Of a stretch of 8,391 nt of DNA, positions 1 through 5,630 are shown in pieces. Origin of the DNA: Euryarchaeota archaeon UBA60 (GTDB lineage Archaea; Thermoplasmatota; Poseidoniia; Poseidoniales; Poseidoniaceae); NCBI GenBank assembly GCA_002503395.1, contig DARQ01000038.1, forward strand, positions 1-8,391. Reading direction: 5' to 3'. Numbering within the stretch: position 1 is the first letter of the stretch; every line of letters begins with the position of its first letter. Made by a program: the position numbers and the translations under genes. Below the pieces are notes generated by a model. The model saw only the letters and a list, made by a program, of their open reading frames with translations, was not told where the DNA came from and searched no databases.

Positions 1-999
1 CCCGCCAAGGACATCGAGTTTGGTAATCGCCATGCTGGTGAATCCGTTGACCCGGTTTGCGAGGCGCAAAACCACAAGGTCGAGCCAACCGCAACGACGG
101 CGACGTCCGGTGGTGGTGCCGAACTCATGACCGACATCGGTCATGTGGTCGCCGTCGGAATCGAATAATTCGCTCGGCATCGGCCCCGCACCAACTCTGG
201 TTGTGTAGGCTTTGACTATCCCGATGACCTCCTCGATATGCCCGGGATGAATCCCGGCTCCGTGGGTGGCATTACCGCGACTGGTCACAGACGAGGTGAC
301 GAAGGGGTAAGTCCCTTGGTCGATATCCAAAAGACATCCTTGAGCACCTTCAAGCAGGACATTTTCACCCAATTTCAGGGCGTTGTCAAGCATCACCCCG
401 GTATTTGCCACCGCATGACCAAAGGTGTCACTGATCCAGGCTACCTCCTGGGCCAACTGGGCGGCATCGATTCGTTCCTCAGCACCGGCACTGGCCAAAT
501 CCGAATTCATCCGCTGTGCCACAGAATCAGCCCATTCGCCATCGCCGACGACTTCAGTGAGGTCACCGAAGCGTAAGCCGATGCGGTTGATCTTATCGGC
601 ATAGGTAGGGCCGATGCCGCGTCCGGTGGTGCCGATTTTCACATCGAGGCTGTCGAGCATGCGGTGATAGGGGAGGATGATATGCGCTCTCTCACTGATG
701 AAAAGGCGCCCTTGCGAGGGGTCTTCCTCGGTCTGTTCCAACCAATTGTCCAACTCCGTCCGGAGAACCCAAGGGTCGATGACCATGCCGTCTCCTAGAA
801 CCAGATTGCACTCCTTTCGAGTTATACCACTGGGCAGAAGATGTAGTTTGATTACCCGGTCACCCAGAACAACGGTATGGCCAGCATTGTTACCACCTTG
901 GAATCTAACGACCCAAGTAACCTTGCCGGCCAGTCGGTCGACGAGTTTCCCCTTCCCTTCATCTCCCCATTGGGCACCGAGTACTATCGAGGCCGGCAT
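1..999 (-). CDS. purA: Adenylosuccinate synthetase, C-terminus cut off by window edge
   Basis: This enzyme joins IMP and aspartate using GTP to give adenylosuccinate, the first committed step from IMP to AMP, in the cytoplasm. The frame stays open from the ATG at 997-999 to the left edge, giving 333 codons; the family is usually about 430 residues, so roughly the last 100 are missing. The N-terminus reads MPASIVLGAQWGDEGKGK, with the GDEGKGK loop at 12-18 and the catalytic Asp13. QGGNNAGHT follows, placing the second catalytic residue at His41, the same number as in E. coli PurA. TGRGIGPTY, GTYPFVTSS and the arginine-rich TTTGRRRRCGWLD stretch lie further on, and the visible end carries the guanine-recognition motif TKLD. 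A GGTGGAG ribosome-binding sequence ends 4 bases before the ATG, supporting this start. The gene diverges from tfb. Identification is very secure; only the C-terminus cannot be judged. Confidence 0.97.
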   Translation of the reverse strand, partial: MPASIVLGAQWGDEGKGKLVDRLAGKVTWVVRFQGGNNAGHTVVLGDRVIKLHLLPSGITRKECNLVLGDGMVIDPWVLRTELDNWLEQTEEDPSQGRLFISERAHIILPYHRMLDSLDVKIGTTGRGIGPTYADKINRIGLRFGDLTEVVGDGEWADSVAQRMNSDLASAGAEERIDAAQLAQEVAWISDTFGHAVANTGVMLDNALKLGENVLLEGAQGCLLDIDQGTYPFVTSSVTSRGNATHGAGIHPGHIEEVIGIVKAYTTRVGAGPMPSELFDSDGDHMTDVGHEFGTTTGRRRRCGWLDLVVLRLANRVNGFTSMAITKLDVLGG

Positions 1000-1047
1000 G
1001 CTTCTCCACCTGAGGGTGCTACCTTCGCCCTATGATAGATTCCCCTC

Positions 1048-1065
1048 AATCACTACCTAGTGATT
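1048..1065. promoter_or_regulatory. Perfect 8+8 base inverted repeat, candidate operator between purA and tfb
   Basis: The sequence AATCACTA-CC-TAGTGATT has two perfect 8-base arms around a 2-base centre. It lies 48 bases upstream of the purA start and about 184 bases upstream of the tfb start. A TATA-like T/A run (1063-1072) abuts its right side. Its size and symmetry fit a site for a dimeric helix-turn-helix repressor. Which gene it would control, and by which protein, cannot be seen here; its position near the purA start makes purA the likelier target. It could also fold as a short RNA hairpin in a purA leader. Confidence 0.45.
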
Positions 1066-1102
1066 TATTTTACCGAAAAGGCAAGCCGATAGTTTTTCAG
1101 GG

Positions 1103-1110
1103 TTTATATG
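1103..1110. promoter_or_regulatory. TATA-like box in the purA-tfb divergent region
   Basis: TTTATATG is the closest match to the archaeal TATA consensus in this intergenic region, and its reverse complement (CATATAAA) is also TATA-like. On the plus strand it would start transcription near 1130-1135 and give tfb a leader of about 115 bases. On the minus strand it would start near 1080 and give purA a leader of about 80 bases, which would contain the inverted repeat at 1048-1065. Orientation and use are not settled by sequence alone. Confidence 0.35.
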
Positions 1111-1204
1111 GGGCTGATTGCGAGAACTCTATGTCTGCTCACATAATCCGCTAATTGTAAATCAAGTCACTGCAGGACGATTCTGATGCCGGGAAGAGAA
1201 AAGG

Positions 1205-1213
1205 TAATATACT
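1205..1213 (+). promoter_or_regulatory. Candidate proximal TATA box of tfb
   Basis: TAATATACT is preceded by a purine-rich GAGAAAAGG stretch that could act as the B recognition element. The expected start site, about 25 bases on, falls near 1233, just before the GAGG ribosome-binding sequence (1237-1240) and the ATG at 1249, giving a very short leader. The stronger TTTATATG box at 1103 is the alternative, so tfb may have two promoters. Confidence 0.35.
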
Positions 1214-1248
1214 ATTGGCGGCAAACTATGTAACCCGAGGTTGATAAG

Positions 1249-2289
1249 ATGTCTGAACACCAAAATGAAAAAACGCACCAGAAAGCACCCGAAACCAACT
1301 CCAGCTCGCGCTCTGGCACCAGCCCCCGTGCCAGCCCACATCCATTCGGCGGTAGCCGGCCTTCACAGCAACGTAAGACCACCGGTATGGCCGAGCCCTG
1401 CAGTGAATGTGGGTCAATTTCCTGGGATGAGGATTTGGACCGTGGCGAAATTGTCTGCGGTGAGTGCGGGCTTGTCGTCGATGAGAACCTCATCGACCCG
1501 GGTGCTGAATGGTCGAACCATGACGGTAAGGACAATTCACGGGTCGGCTCGCCAATCACTCCGACCTTGTCGGATAAGGGACTGAACACCACTATCTCAC
1601 GTAGTGACCTGTACGGCGGTGCCGCCGCTCGTCACGGAATGAATGCACGAGCGCGACGAGACTGGAATCGACGACGGGTCATCGACGATCGTTCGAAGAC
1701 CCGAAAGAGTCGAGACCGAAATCTCGCCAAGGCGATGTCGCTGTTACGCTCGTATGGTGACCTACCGGGAACCCTGCTCGATGAGGCGGCAGTCTTCTAC
1801 CGTAAGGCGGTCGAAGCCGGTGTCGTAACCGGGCGAAGTATTGCCGGAATCGCCGGTGCCTGTGCATATCTCGCGGCCCGTGAGCGTTCGCTACCGCGAA
1901 GTATCGAGGAGGTAGCTGATTCATTCCAGGTGGAGTACAAGGAAATGAAGCGAAATATTCGTTTAGTCTCCCGAATCATCGGCGCTCACACCATATCTGA
2001 CCCAGGTGAATACATCGACAAGTTCTGCAGCCAATTGGGCCTCCATCCCAGTGTCGTCGGTGAGGCACACTACCTCTGGGAGAGGGTCAAGATTGCCGAT
2101 GAGTGGCAGGGCAAGAAACCTTCTGGGGTGGCTGGAGTGATGATCTACAAGGCTGCGCAGATACGTGGCAATACCCGAACTCAAGCAGATGTCTGTGAGG
2201 TTGCAGGGATCAGTGAAGTTACCTTGCGAGGACTGTTGAGGATTCTAAATGGGCTGATGAAGTACATCGGTGAAGCTACAGAGAACTAG
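1249..2289 (+). CDS. tfb: Transcription initiation factor B (TFB, archaeal TFIIB homologue)
   Basis: TFB binds TATA-bound TBP and the BRE, then recruits RNA polymerase. The 346-residue protein has a zinc ribbon with Cys51, Cys54, Cys70 and Cys73 (CxxC-x15-CxxC) followed by GLVVDENLIDPGAEW, typical of TFB. A linker with TLSDKGLNTTI (residues 106-116) corresponds to the B-linker region. Two cyclin-fold repeats follow: roughly 155-245, with signature GRSIAGIAGACAYLAAR, and 250-345, with KPSGVAGVMIYKAAQ and a helix-turn-helix-like end. GAGG at 1237-1240 lies 8 bases before the ATG and supports this start. The start gives an unusual N-terminal extension of about 46 residues rich in Ser, Pro, Gln and charged residues, where many TFBs begin close to the first cysteine. 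Met47 is an alternative start but has no ribosome-binding sequence. The B-reader segment between EW88 and the linker is short (SNHDGKDNSRVGSPIT) and lacks the usual AFD..QR..RSRTG look. Archaea often carry several TFBs, so this may be the general factor or a specialised one. Confidence 0.96.
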   Translation: MSEHQNEKTHQKAPETNSSSRSGTSPRASPHPFGGSRPSQQRKTTGMAEPCSECGSISWDEDLDRGEIVCGECGLVVDENLIDPGAEWSNHDGKDNSRVGSPITPTLSDKGLNTTISRSDLYGGAAARHGMNARARRDWNRRRVIDDRSKTRKSRDRNLAKAMSLLRSYGDLPGTLLDEAAVFYRKAVEAGVVTGRSIAGIAGACAYLAARERSLPRSIEEVADSFQVEYKEMKRNIRLVSRIIGAHTISDPGEYIDKFCSQLGLHPSVVGEAHYLWERVKIADEWQGKKPSGVAGVMIYKAAQIRGNTRTQADVCEVAGISEVTLRGLLRILNGLMKYIGEATEN

Positions 2290-2328
2290 CGCAGTGAGTG
2301 CGACCGGACAATACGTAGCAATATACCT

Positions 2329-2454
2329 ATGTCGCCCCAAAGGAATAGTAGTGAGGAACTCGAGGACTTATTCAATAAAATGCGGTGTCCTGGAATTACC
2401 CCACGAGTGATTCCGGCTCAGCCAGCCCGAATATGCACGGACTTCGCGTACTAG
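2329..2454 (+). CDS. Possible 41-residue small protein, weakly supported
   Basis: An ATG frame of 41 codons fills part of the gap between tfb and the propeller-like gene. The peptide begins MSPQRNSSEELEDLFNK and continues through a proline-rich stretch (PGITPRVIPAQPAR) to a TAG at 2452-2454. I do not recognise it. No ribosome-binding sequence precedes the ATG, and AT-rich boxes nearby (2308-2316, 2318-2326) are too close for a normal 25-base promoter spacing. An ATG frame of this length can easily occur by chance. It is listed only because the remaining 2290-2525 interval has no other coding candidate. Confidence 0.15.
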   Translation: MSPQRNSSEELEDLFNKMRCPGITPRVIPAQPARICTDFAY

Positions 2455-2525
2455 AAAAGTACACTTTCACTTTCACCCTTACTCTCTTGAAAATGAATAC
2501 CTAGGGTCAGCGCCTCATACACTTC

Positions 2526-3110
2526 ATGATGTCACGAAAACCGTGTAGGACATTGCTAGCAGAAGGACTGAAAGTGGTCGCCTATCCAAACGGCATGATC
2601 TACGTGAATATGCAGAGTTATCCGGATTCGCATTTCGATACTCATTCTTTCGGAGCATCTACATCCCCGGGAATACGAACCTCGTTCAATATCGCCGCCA
2701 AGCCAACAGTATTACTCGCTTTGGCAGGACCTAATGGTAACGCTTGGCGCCTCCTGGTCGGTGCTGGCGATGGCAGCCTCACCCTGCTGAGCCTGCCGAA
2801 TATGGTTCTAGTCGAGAACCTGCAACCGCATGATTGCGAGGTAACGAGCTTGGCGGCGCAGCACCGTAGCGGCGGCACCGTCCTGCTATCTGGTGACCGC
2901 AACGGTGTCGTCTTTGTTCATGGTGAGCAGATTCCCGATGGCAGGATGAAACTGTTCCGCGTCGATGGAGTGGTAGATGCACTACGTTGTGAAAGCGAAT
3001 ACATCCACGTTCACACTGGCTGGTCCCGGCAAATCCTCCGCTGGGATGGCACGGTGAAGGGCAACAGTGAGGATGGTATGCGACAGCGTATTATCGCCAA
3101 TGTTGCATAG
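2526..3110 (+). CDS. Small WD40/beta-propeller-like protein of unknown function
   Basis: I do not recognise a named family. The 194-residue protein shows repeated beta-rich units. One runs from about 57 to 100, with LLVGAGDGSLTLLSL at 76-90. A second, about 104-145, has EVTSLAAQHRSGGTVLLSGDRNGVVFVH. A third, about 146-178, ends in QILRWDGTV. The pattern of 'variable stretch, hydrophobic strand, GD-G turn, hydrophobic strand' resembles WD40 or quinoprotein-like blades. Three to four blades are too few for a normal closed 6-8 blade propeller, so it may pair with another chain or be an open partial propeller. There is no signal peptide and no membrane segment, so it should be cytoplasmic. No ribosome-binding sequence precedes the ATG; an AT-rich stretch GAAAATGAATAC (2489-2500) about 26 bases upstream would suit a leaderless transcript. 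Start choice between the two adjacent ATGs (2526, 2529) is open. Its 3' end converges on the MBL gene with a 21-base gap that holds no T-tract. Confidence 0.7.
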   Translation: MMSRKPCRTLLAEGLKVVAYPNGMIYVNMQSYPDSHFDTHSFGASTSPGIRTSFNIAAKPTVLLALAGPNGNAWRLLVGAGDGSLTLLSLPNMVLVENLQPHDCEVTSLAAQHRSGGTVLLSGDRNGVVFVHGEQIPDGRMKLFRVDGVVDALRCESEYIHVHTGWSRQILRWDGTVKGNSEDGMRQRIIANVA

Positions 3111-3131
3111 AACACACCCTTGGTTGAGCGT

Positions 3132-3869
3132 TCACCACGAAGGTCGTGGCGTGAGGTAATTGCAGGTCTGAGAGGGGCGTGGCCAATTGCGAGGTAATTC
3201 ACCTCCCGCGGCGATTCTCTCGACGAAGAAAGCGCGATGTTTCTCAAGTATCTCGGCAACTTCTTCAGCACCTCTGATTGAATCTCCATGCGCAGGAATC
3301 AAGGTATTCGCTTGCAACTGAATTATTCGCTCAACGCTCGCCAACAGGTCGGGTAGGCATCCCGTCGGCTGGTCCCAACGAGATGGACAATCCGCCTTTG
3401 GAATCGTCGGGCCGGCGATGAAAACCCCCCTATCAGCCTGCCATACGCCAATTGCATCATTACAATGTCCCGGCAATTCGATGATTTCAAAGGTTCCATC
3501 GCCGACCTCAAAACTATGTGCCTCGATAATCGGCTCGGTCTCGATTGGCGGCATATCCGAATCGTAACGATTAGCCCAGGTGGTGAAGAAATCACCTGAT
3601 GACAATGCCTGAGCGGCATTAGGATGGGCGAATACCCGGGTCGAAAATTCTTCTTTCAAGAAGGCCGCACCCCCAGAATGATTGTAGCGACGGCAGGTCA
3701 GGATAATTCCATCAAGTTCACCCTCTTCACCGATTTTACCCCGCAATCTCTCCTGTATCAACAATTGATACCAACTGGTGCCGACATCGACCATGTAGTT
3801 TCCCTGCTCGCCACATATCAGCGTCGCATTGACATCGTGGTGAATGCCGGGCAGGCGAATGATGCGCAT
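3132..3869 (-). CDS. Metallo-beta-lactamase-fold protein with degenerate metal site
   Basis: The 245-residue protein has the layout of the MBL superfamily, numbered from the ATG at 3867-3869. An early Asp sits at VDVGT (Asp28). The motif 2 position reads LTCRRYNHSGG, followed by motif 3 in ELPGHCND (His135), motif 4 in VFIAGPTIP and motif 5 in LIPAHGD (His194). In active relatives motif 2 is HxHxDH; here the four positions are Cys59, Arg61, Asn63 and His64. The motif 4 Asp is Pro154. Only three of the seven usual ligands (His64, His135, His194) therefore remain, so ordinary two-zinc hydrolysis is unlikely. It could bind one metal in an altered way, or act as a non-catalytic binding protein. 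A TTG codon directly before the ATG could also start the frame; ATG is preferred. A weak TATA-like CAAGTTATG (minus strand, 3889-3897) lies about 24 bases upstream. There is no signal peptide, so it is cytoplasmic. The gene converges on the propeller-like gene and diverges from rpl40e. Confidence 0.85.
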   Translation of the reverse strand: MRIIRLPGIHHDVNATLICGEQGNYMVDVGTSWYQLLIQERLRGKIGEEGELDGIILTCRRYNHSGGAAFLKEEFSTRVFAHPNAAQALSSGDFFTTWANRYDSDMPPIETEPIIEAHSFEVGDGTFEIIELPGHCNDAIGVWQADRGVFIAGPTIPKADCPSRWDQPTGCLPDLLASVERIIQLQANTLIPAHGDSIRGAEEVAEILEKHRAFFVERIAAGGELPRNWPRPSQTCNYLTPRPSW

Positions 3870-3905
3870 CAACTTCTCGACCCCGTGCCATAACTTGACC
3901 CTAAC

Positions 3906-3917
3906 TATTGCTCAATA
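3906..3917. promoter_or_regulatory. Short inverted repeat between MBL gene and rpl40e
   Basis: TATTG-CT-CAATA has two perfect 5-base arms around a 2-base centre. It lies in the divergent region, about 37 bases upstream of the MBL start and 88 upstream of rpl40e. It is short enough to be chance. A copy of the CTAGTGATT half-site seen at the purA-tfb dyad lies just to its right at 3924-3932. Confidence 0.2.
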
Positions 3918-3974
3918 TCGCCGCTAGTGATTGCAATGGCCGTCTCAGAGGGCTGGTTTTTAGGCTCGTCGTGA

Positions 3975-3981
3975 TTAAATA
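3975..3981 (+). promoter_or_regulatory. Candidate TATA box of rpl40e
   Basis: TTAAATA is centred about 27 bases before the rpl40e ATG. The expected start site falls within a few bases of the ATG, which suits a leaderless or nearly leaderless mRNA and explains why no well-placed ribosome-binding sequence is present (the only purine run, CAGGGAG, is about 17 bases from the ATG). Confidence 0.45.
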
Positions 3982-4004
3982 CAGGGAGTAAGTCGGCGAA
4001 TCGC

Positions 4005-4154
4005 ATGGCACGATTTCCCGAGGCTGAAGCGAGGCTGCTCAATGTCCGCATCTGTATGCATTGCAACGCCCGCAACGCACTCCGGGCTTCCGCGTGCCGC
4101 AAATGCGGTTACAAGGGATTACGCCTGAAGGCCAAGGAACGCCGTGGTCTTTGA
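4005..4154 (+). CDS. rpl40e: 50S ribosomal protein L40e
   Basis: This is a 49-residue zinc-binding protein of the large ribosomal subunit, homologous to the ribosomal part of eukaryotic ubiquitin-L40 fusions; archaea encode it without the ubiquitin part. The sequence opens MARFPEAEARLLNVRICMHC and carries a zinc site of Cys17, Cys20, Cys31 and Cys34 (CxxC-x10-CxxC). It ends with the family's basic tail, CRKCGYKGLRLKAKERR. Length and motif spacing fit archaeal L40e along the whole protein. The frame is closed by TGA at 4152-4154. The start is fixed by the family's MARFPEAE N-terminus. The gene stands alone between two minus-strand genes, with its own TATA-like box and a T-rich downstream region. 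Confidence 0.96.
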   Translation: MARFPEAEARLLNVRICMHCNARNALRASACRKCGYKGLRLKAKERRGL

Positions 4155-4206
4155 ACCACTGGTAGGTCTGCGCTTTTCGATAATACCAACTCCCCTTTCT
4201 CGGGTT

Positions 4207-4245
4207 TGCCGGTTTTTCTTTCAACACAGCATGCCGGTTTTCTTT
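4207..4245 (+). terminator. Twin T-rich termination region after rpl40e
   Basis: Two nearly identical blocks, TGCCGGTTTTTCTTT (4207-4221) and TGCCGGTTTTCTTT (4232-4245), lie 52-91 bases after the rpl40e stop. Archaeal RNA polymerase terminates at T-tracts in the coding strand, often in tandem, without needing a hairpin. The tracts face the right way for rpl40e and precede the convergent prepilin peptidase gene. No comparable T-tract facing the peptidase gene's minus-strand transcript is evident in this gap. Confidence 0.55.
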
Positions 4246-4278
4246 AAGCAAAGTTGCCCAAAGTGGCTTTGTTGCCGC

Positions 4279-5283
4279 TCATGCCAAAAGTGGCGCCAGT
4301 AATAATGCGAAAGGGTCTCCCCAGATAATCAGCGGGAGAATCGCCGGGAGGAGAATCGCCAGCAATGGCCACTTGTAGGTGACCCAGCCAACCTCCACGC
4401 CGAGTTCCTTGAGGGCTGCTATCTGTGCCTGCAATTTTTCATCGCTAGGGGTTCGCGTCGGGGCGCGGATTCTAGTGTGTACAGCGGTTGTCCCATCGGC
4501 CTTTTCAATCACTTCATCGAGTAACCATACATGGGCATCTGCTACCTTATCTAGCGACATCCGGGTGGAGTGCCAAGCCAACCTCATGTCGGCGGCCGAG
4601 GTGATATTACCCTTAGCAACATTCCATATCGTGAATATTATCGGGATTGTCAAGAACGCCAATGAACCCCATATCAACAGTGCGAATGCCGGCGGGATAT
4701 GCACCCCTAAGCGACCCCAAGACTCTCCTTGTACAATTGGTGCAATGGTTGCCCATGTCGGAATCAGAATCGCCACCAGCATCAGCGCCTTGGCGTCTGC
4801 GCCGCCGTGCAGTAGGCGCATTCTCCACATGACATCGAATAACCAGACCTGCACCAAGACGCTGACCGAGGCCCACCACAACTTTGCCATCGGGTCAGCC
4901 GTGCCGACAATGATGTCCATCGGAGTGTTGGTCGAGCCATGTATCATCGCCCCCCCGATGACTCCGGCGGCGCCGAAGACATACCAGCTGATGACCACGA
5001 CATCTACCGGGTTTCCAGAACGGAAATCCGCCAGGGTCGGTCGACCTATCACCGCAGTACTGGCCAGGGCAACCGCGGCTGCAGCACTACCCCACACAGT
5101 CCAGTCGGCCTCGACCACCAACAGTTCGAGAATCCACAGGAAGATTGCTGGCTTCGCCCATGCTAGCCAATAGGAGTTGGGAATCCGGCGGAAATTATGG
5201 TCGAGCCAAGCTGCCCCGGTGAAGCAGCCAATCAAGCAGAGCCAACGCGCCCAGCCCAATATCTCAAATGGCTCGACCTGCAT
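4279..5283 (-). CDS. A24 family prepilin peptidase (archaeal, with C-terminal domain)
   Basis: This is a membrane aspartic protease that removes the short positive leader from type IV pilins or archaellins at the inner face of the membrane. Its two catalytic aspartates are visible. Asp28 lies in AAWLDHNFRRIPNSYW, the family's first motif, and Asp163 lies in HGGADAKALML, the GxGD-type motif in its archaeal GGADAK form. Hydrophobic segments occur around 12-30, 45-57, 65-79, 93-115, 136-150, 165-182, 196-220 and 305-333. A soluble stretch at about 225-300 is followed by ELGVEVGWVTYKWPLLAIL, which resembles the C-terminal domain of longer archaeal A24 peptidases (about 330 residues against 230 for FlaK). 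No ribosome-binding sequence precedes the ATG; GATTTAAG (5308-5315, minus strand) lies about 28 bases upstream, fitting a leaderless mRNA. No pilin, archaellin or pilus ATPase gene is in the window. A long antisense frame over this gene is a shadow. Confidence 0.9.
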   Translation of the reverse strand: MQVEPFEILGWARWLCLIGCFTGAAWLDHNFRRIPNSYWLAWAKPAIFLWILELLVVEADWTVWGSAAAAVALASTAVIGRPTLADFRSGNPVDVVVISWYVFGAAGVIGGAMIHGSTNTPMDIIVGTADPMAKLWWASVSVLVQVWLFDVMWRMRLLHGGADAKALMLVAILIPTWATIAPIVQGESWGRLGVHIPPAFALLIWGSLAFLTIPIIFTIWNVAKGNITSAADMRLAWHSTRMSLDKVADAHVWLLDEVIEKADGTTAVHTRIRAPTRTPSDEKLQAQIAALKELGVEVGWVTYKWPLLAILLPAILPLIIWGDPFALLLAPLLA

Positions 5284-5305
5284 GGTGAAACCGTAGAAGG
5301 CAATT

Positions 5306-5317
5306 GGCTTAAATCAA
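5306..5317. promoter_or_regulatory. Shared TATA-like element between prepilin peptidase and UPF0147 genes
   Basis: The AT-rich core CTTAAATC reads as GATTTAAG on the minus strand, about 28 bases before the peptidase ATG, and as CTTAAAT on the plus strand, about 52 bases before the UPF0147 ATG. It may direct both divergent genes: leaderless for the peptidase, and with a leader of about 25 bases carrying the GGGAG site for UPF0147. No other clear TATA candidate exists in this 80-base gap. Confidence 0.35.
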
Positions 5318-5363
5318 TCAGCCTTCGGCGGACCCTACGCGACCGTATAGGGAGTTGGTGAAG

Positions 5364-5630
5364 ATGTCCGATATCGAGAACAAATTACAGCAAGTTTCAG
5401 GCGTGATTAAGCAATTGGATGATCCCAAAGTACCGCGCAACATACGCGCTGGCGCCAAGGAAGTAATCGACAAGTGGCTCCTCAACGGCGCCAAGCAACT
5501 CGACGTACGAATTGCGATGACGCAGAACAAACTTGAGGAATTATATGAAGACCCGAATATGCCACCTGAATTCGGCACCTTGATTCTACAGATCAACACC
5601 GCACTTGAGCAGATGCTGACCGAGGTCTAA
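5364..5630 (+). CDS. UPF0147 family protein
   Basis: This is an 88-residue, probably all-helical cytoplasmic protein of a family found across archaea whose function is not established. Recognisable family features are DDPKVPRNIRAGAKEV at 19-34 and EDPNMPPEFGTLILQ at 62-76, two 'acidic-P-x-x-P' turns that each begin a helix. The ATG at 5364 is preceded by GGGAG (5350-5354) with a 9-base spacer; a TTG three codons upstream (5355) would overlap the region right behind that site, so ATG is preferred. The stop TAA (5628-5630) overlaps the stop of the convergent AI-2E-family gene. Confidence 0.88.
   Translation: MSDIENKLQQVSGVIKQLDDPKVPRNIRAGAKEVIDKWLLNGAKQLDVRIAMTQNKLEELYEDPNMPPEFGTLILQINTALEQMLTEV

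Noticed and set aside
238..1060. Plus-strand open frames opposite purA.
   Set aside because: The minus-strand frame is an unmistakable PurA with catalytic motifs throughout; the plus frames are shadows.
1212..1592. Minus-strand frame overlapping the start of tfb.
   Set aside because: It covers the zinc-ribbon coding region of tfb and shows no domain of its own.
2456..2467. AAAGT-AC-ACTTT inverted repeat and the adjoining repeated TTTCAC upstream of the propeller-like gene.
   Set aside because: Arms of five bases and a six-base repeat in AT-rich upstream sequence are expected by chance; no matching copy was found elsewhere in the window.
2526..3869. The propeller-like and MBL genes as a two-gene defence or toxin system.
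   Set aside because: They are convergent, not an operon; there is no nuclease, kinase, toxin or mobile-element signature, and nothing beyond adjacency links them.
3870..3872. TTG as start codon of the MBL gene, one codon upstream of ATG.
   Set aside because: The adjacent ATG is the better initiator and no ribosome-binding evidence favours TTG.
4155..4278. Possible RNA gene or hairpin (CAAAG...CTTTG) between rpl40e and the prepilin peptidase gene.
   Set aside because: The stem is only five bases with a large loop; no tRNA, C/D box or other RNA pattern was recognised, and T-tracts explain the region better.
4379..5173. Long open frame of 264 codons on the plus strand opposite the prepilin peptidase gene.
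   Set aside because: It is antisense to a gene with clear catalytic motifs; its peptide is low in recognisable structure and rich in residues expected from reading a membrane-protein gene backwards.
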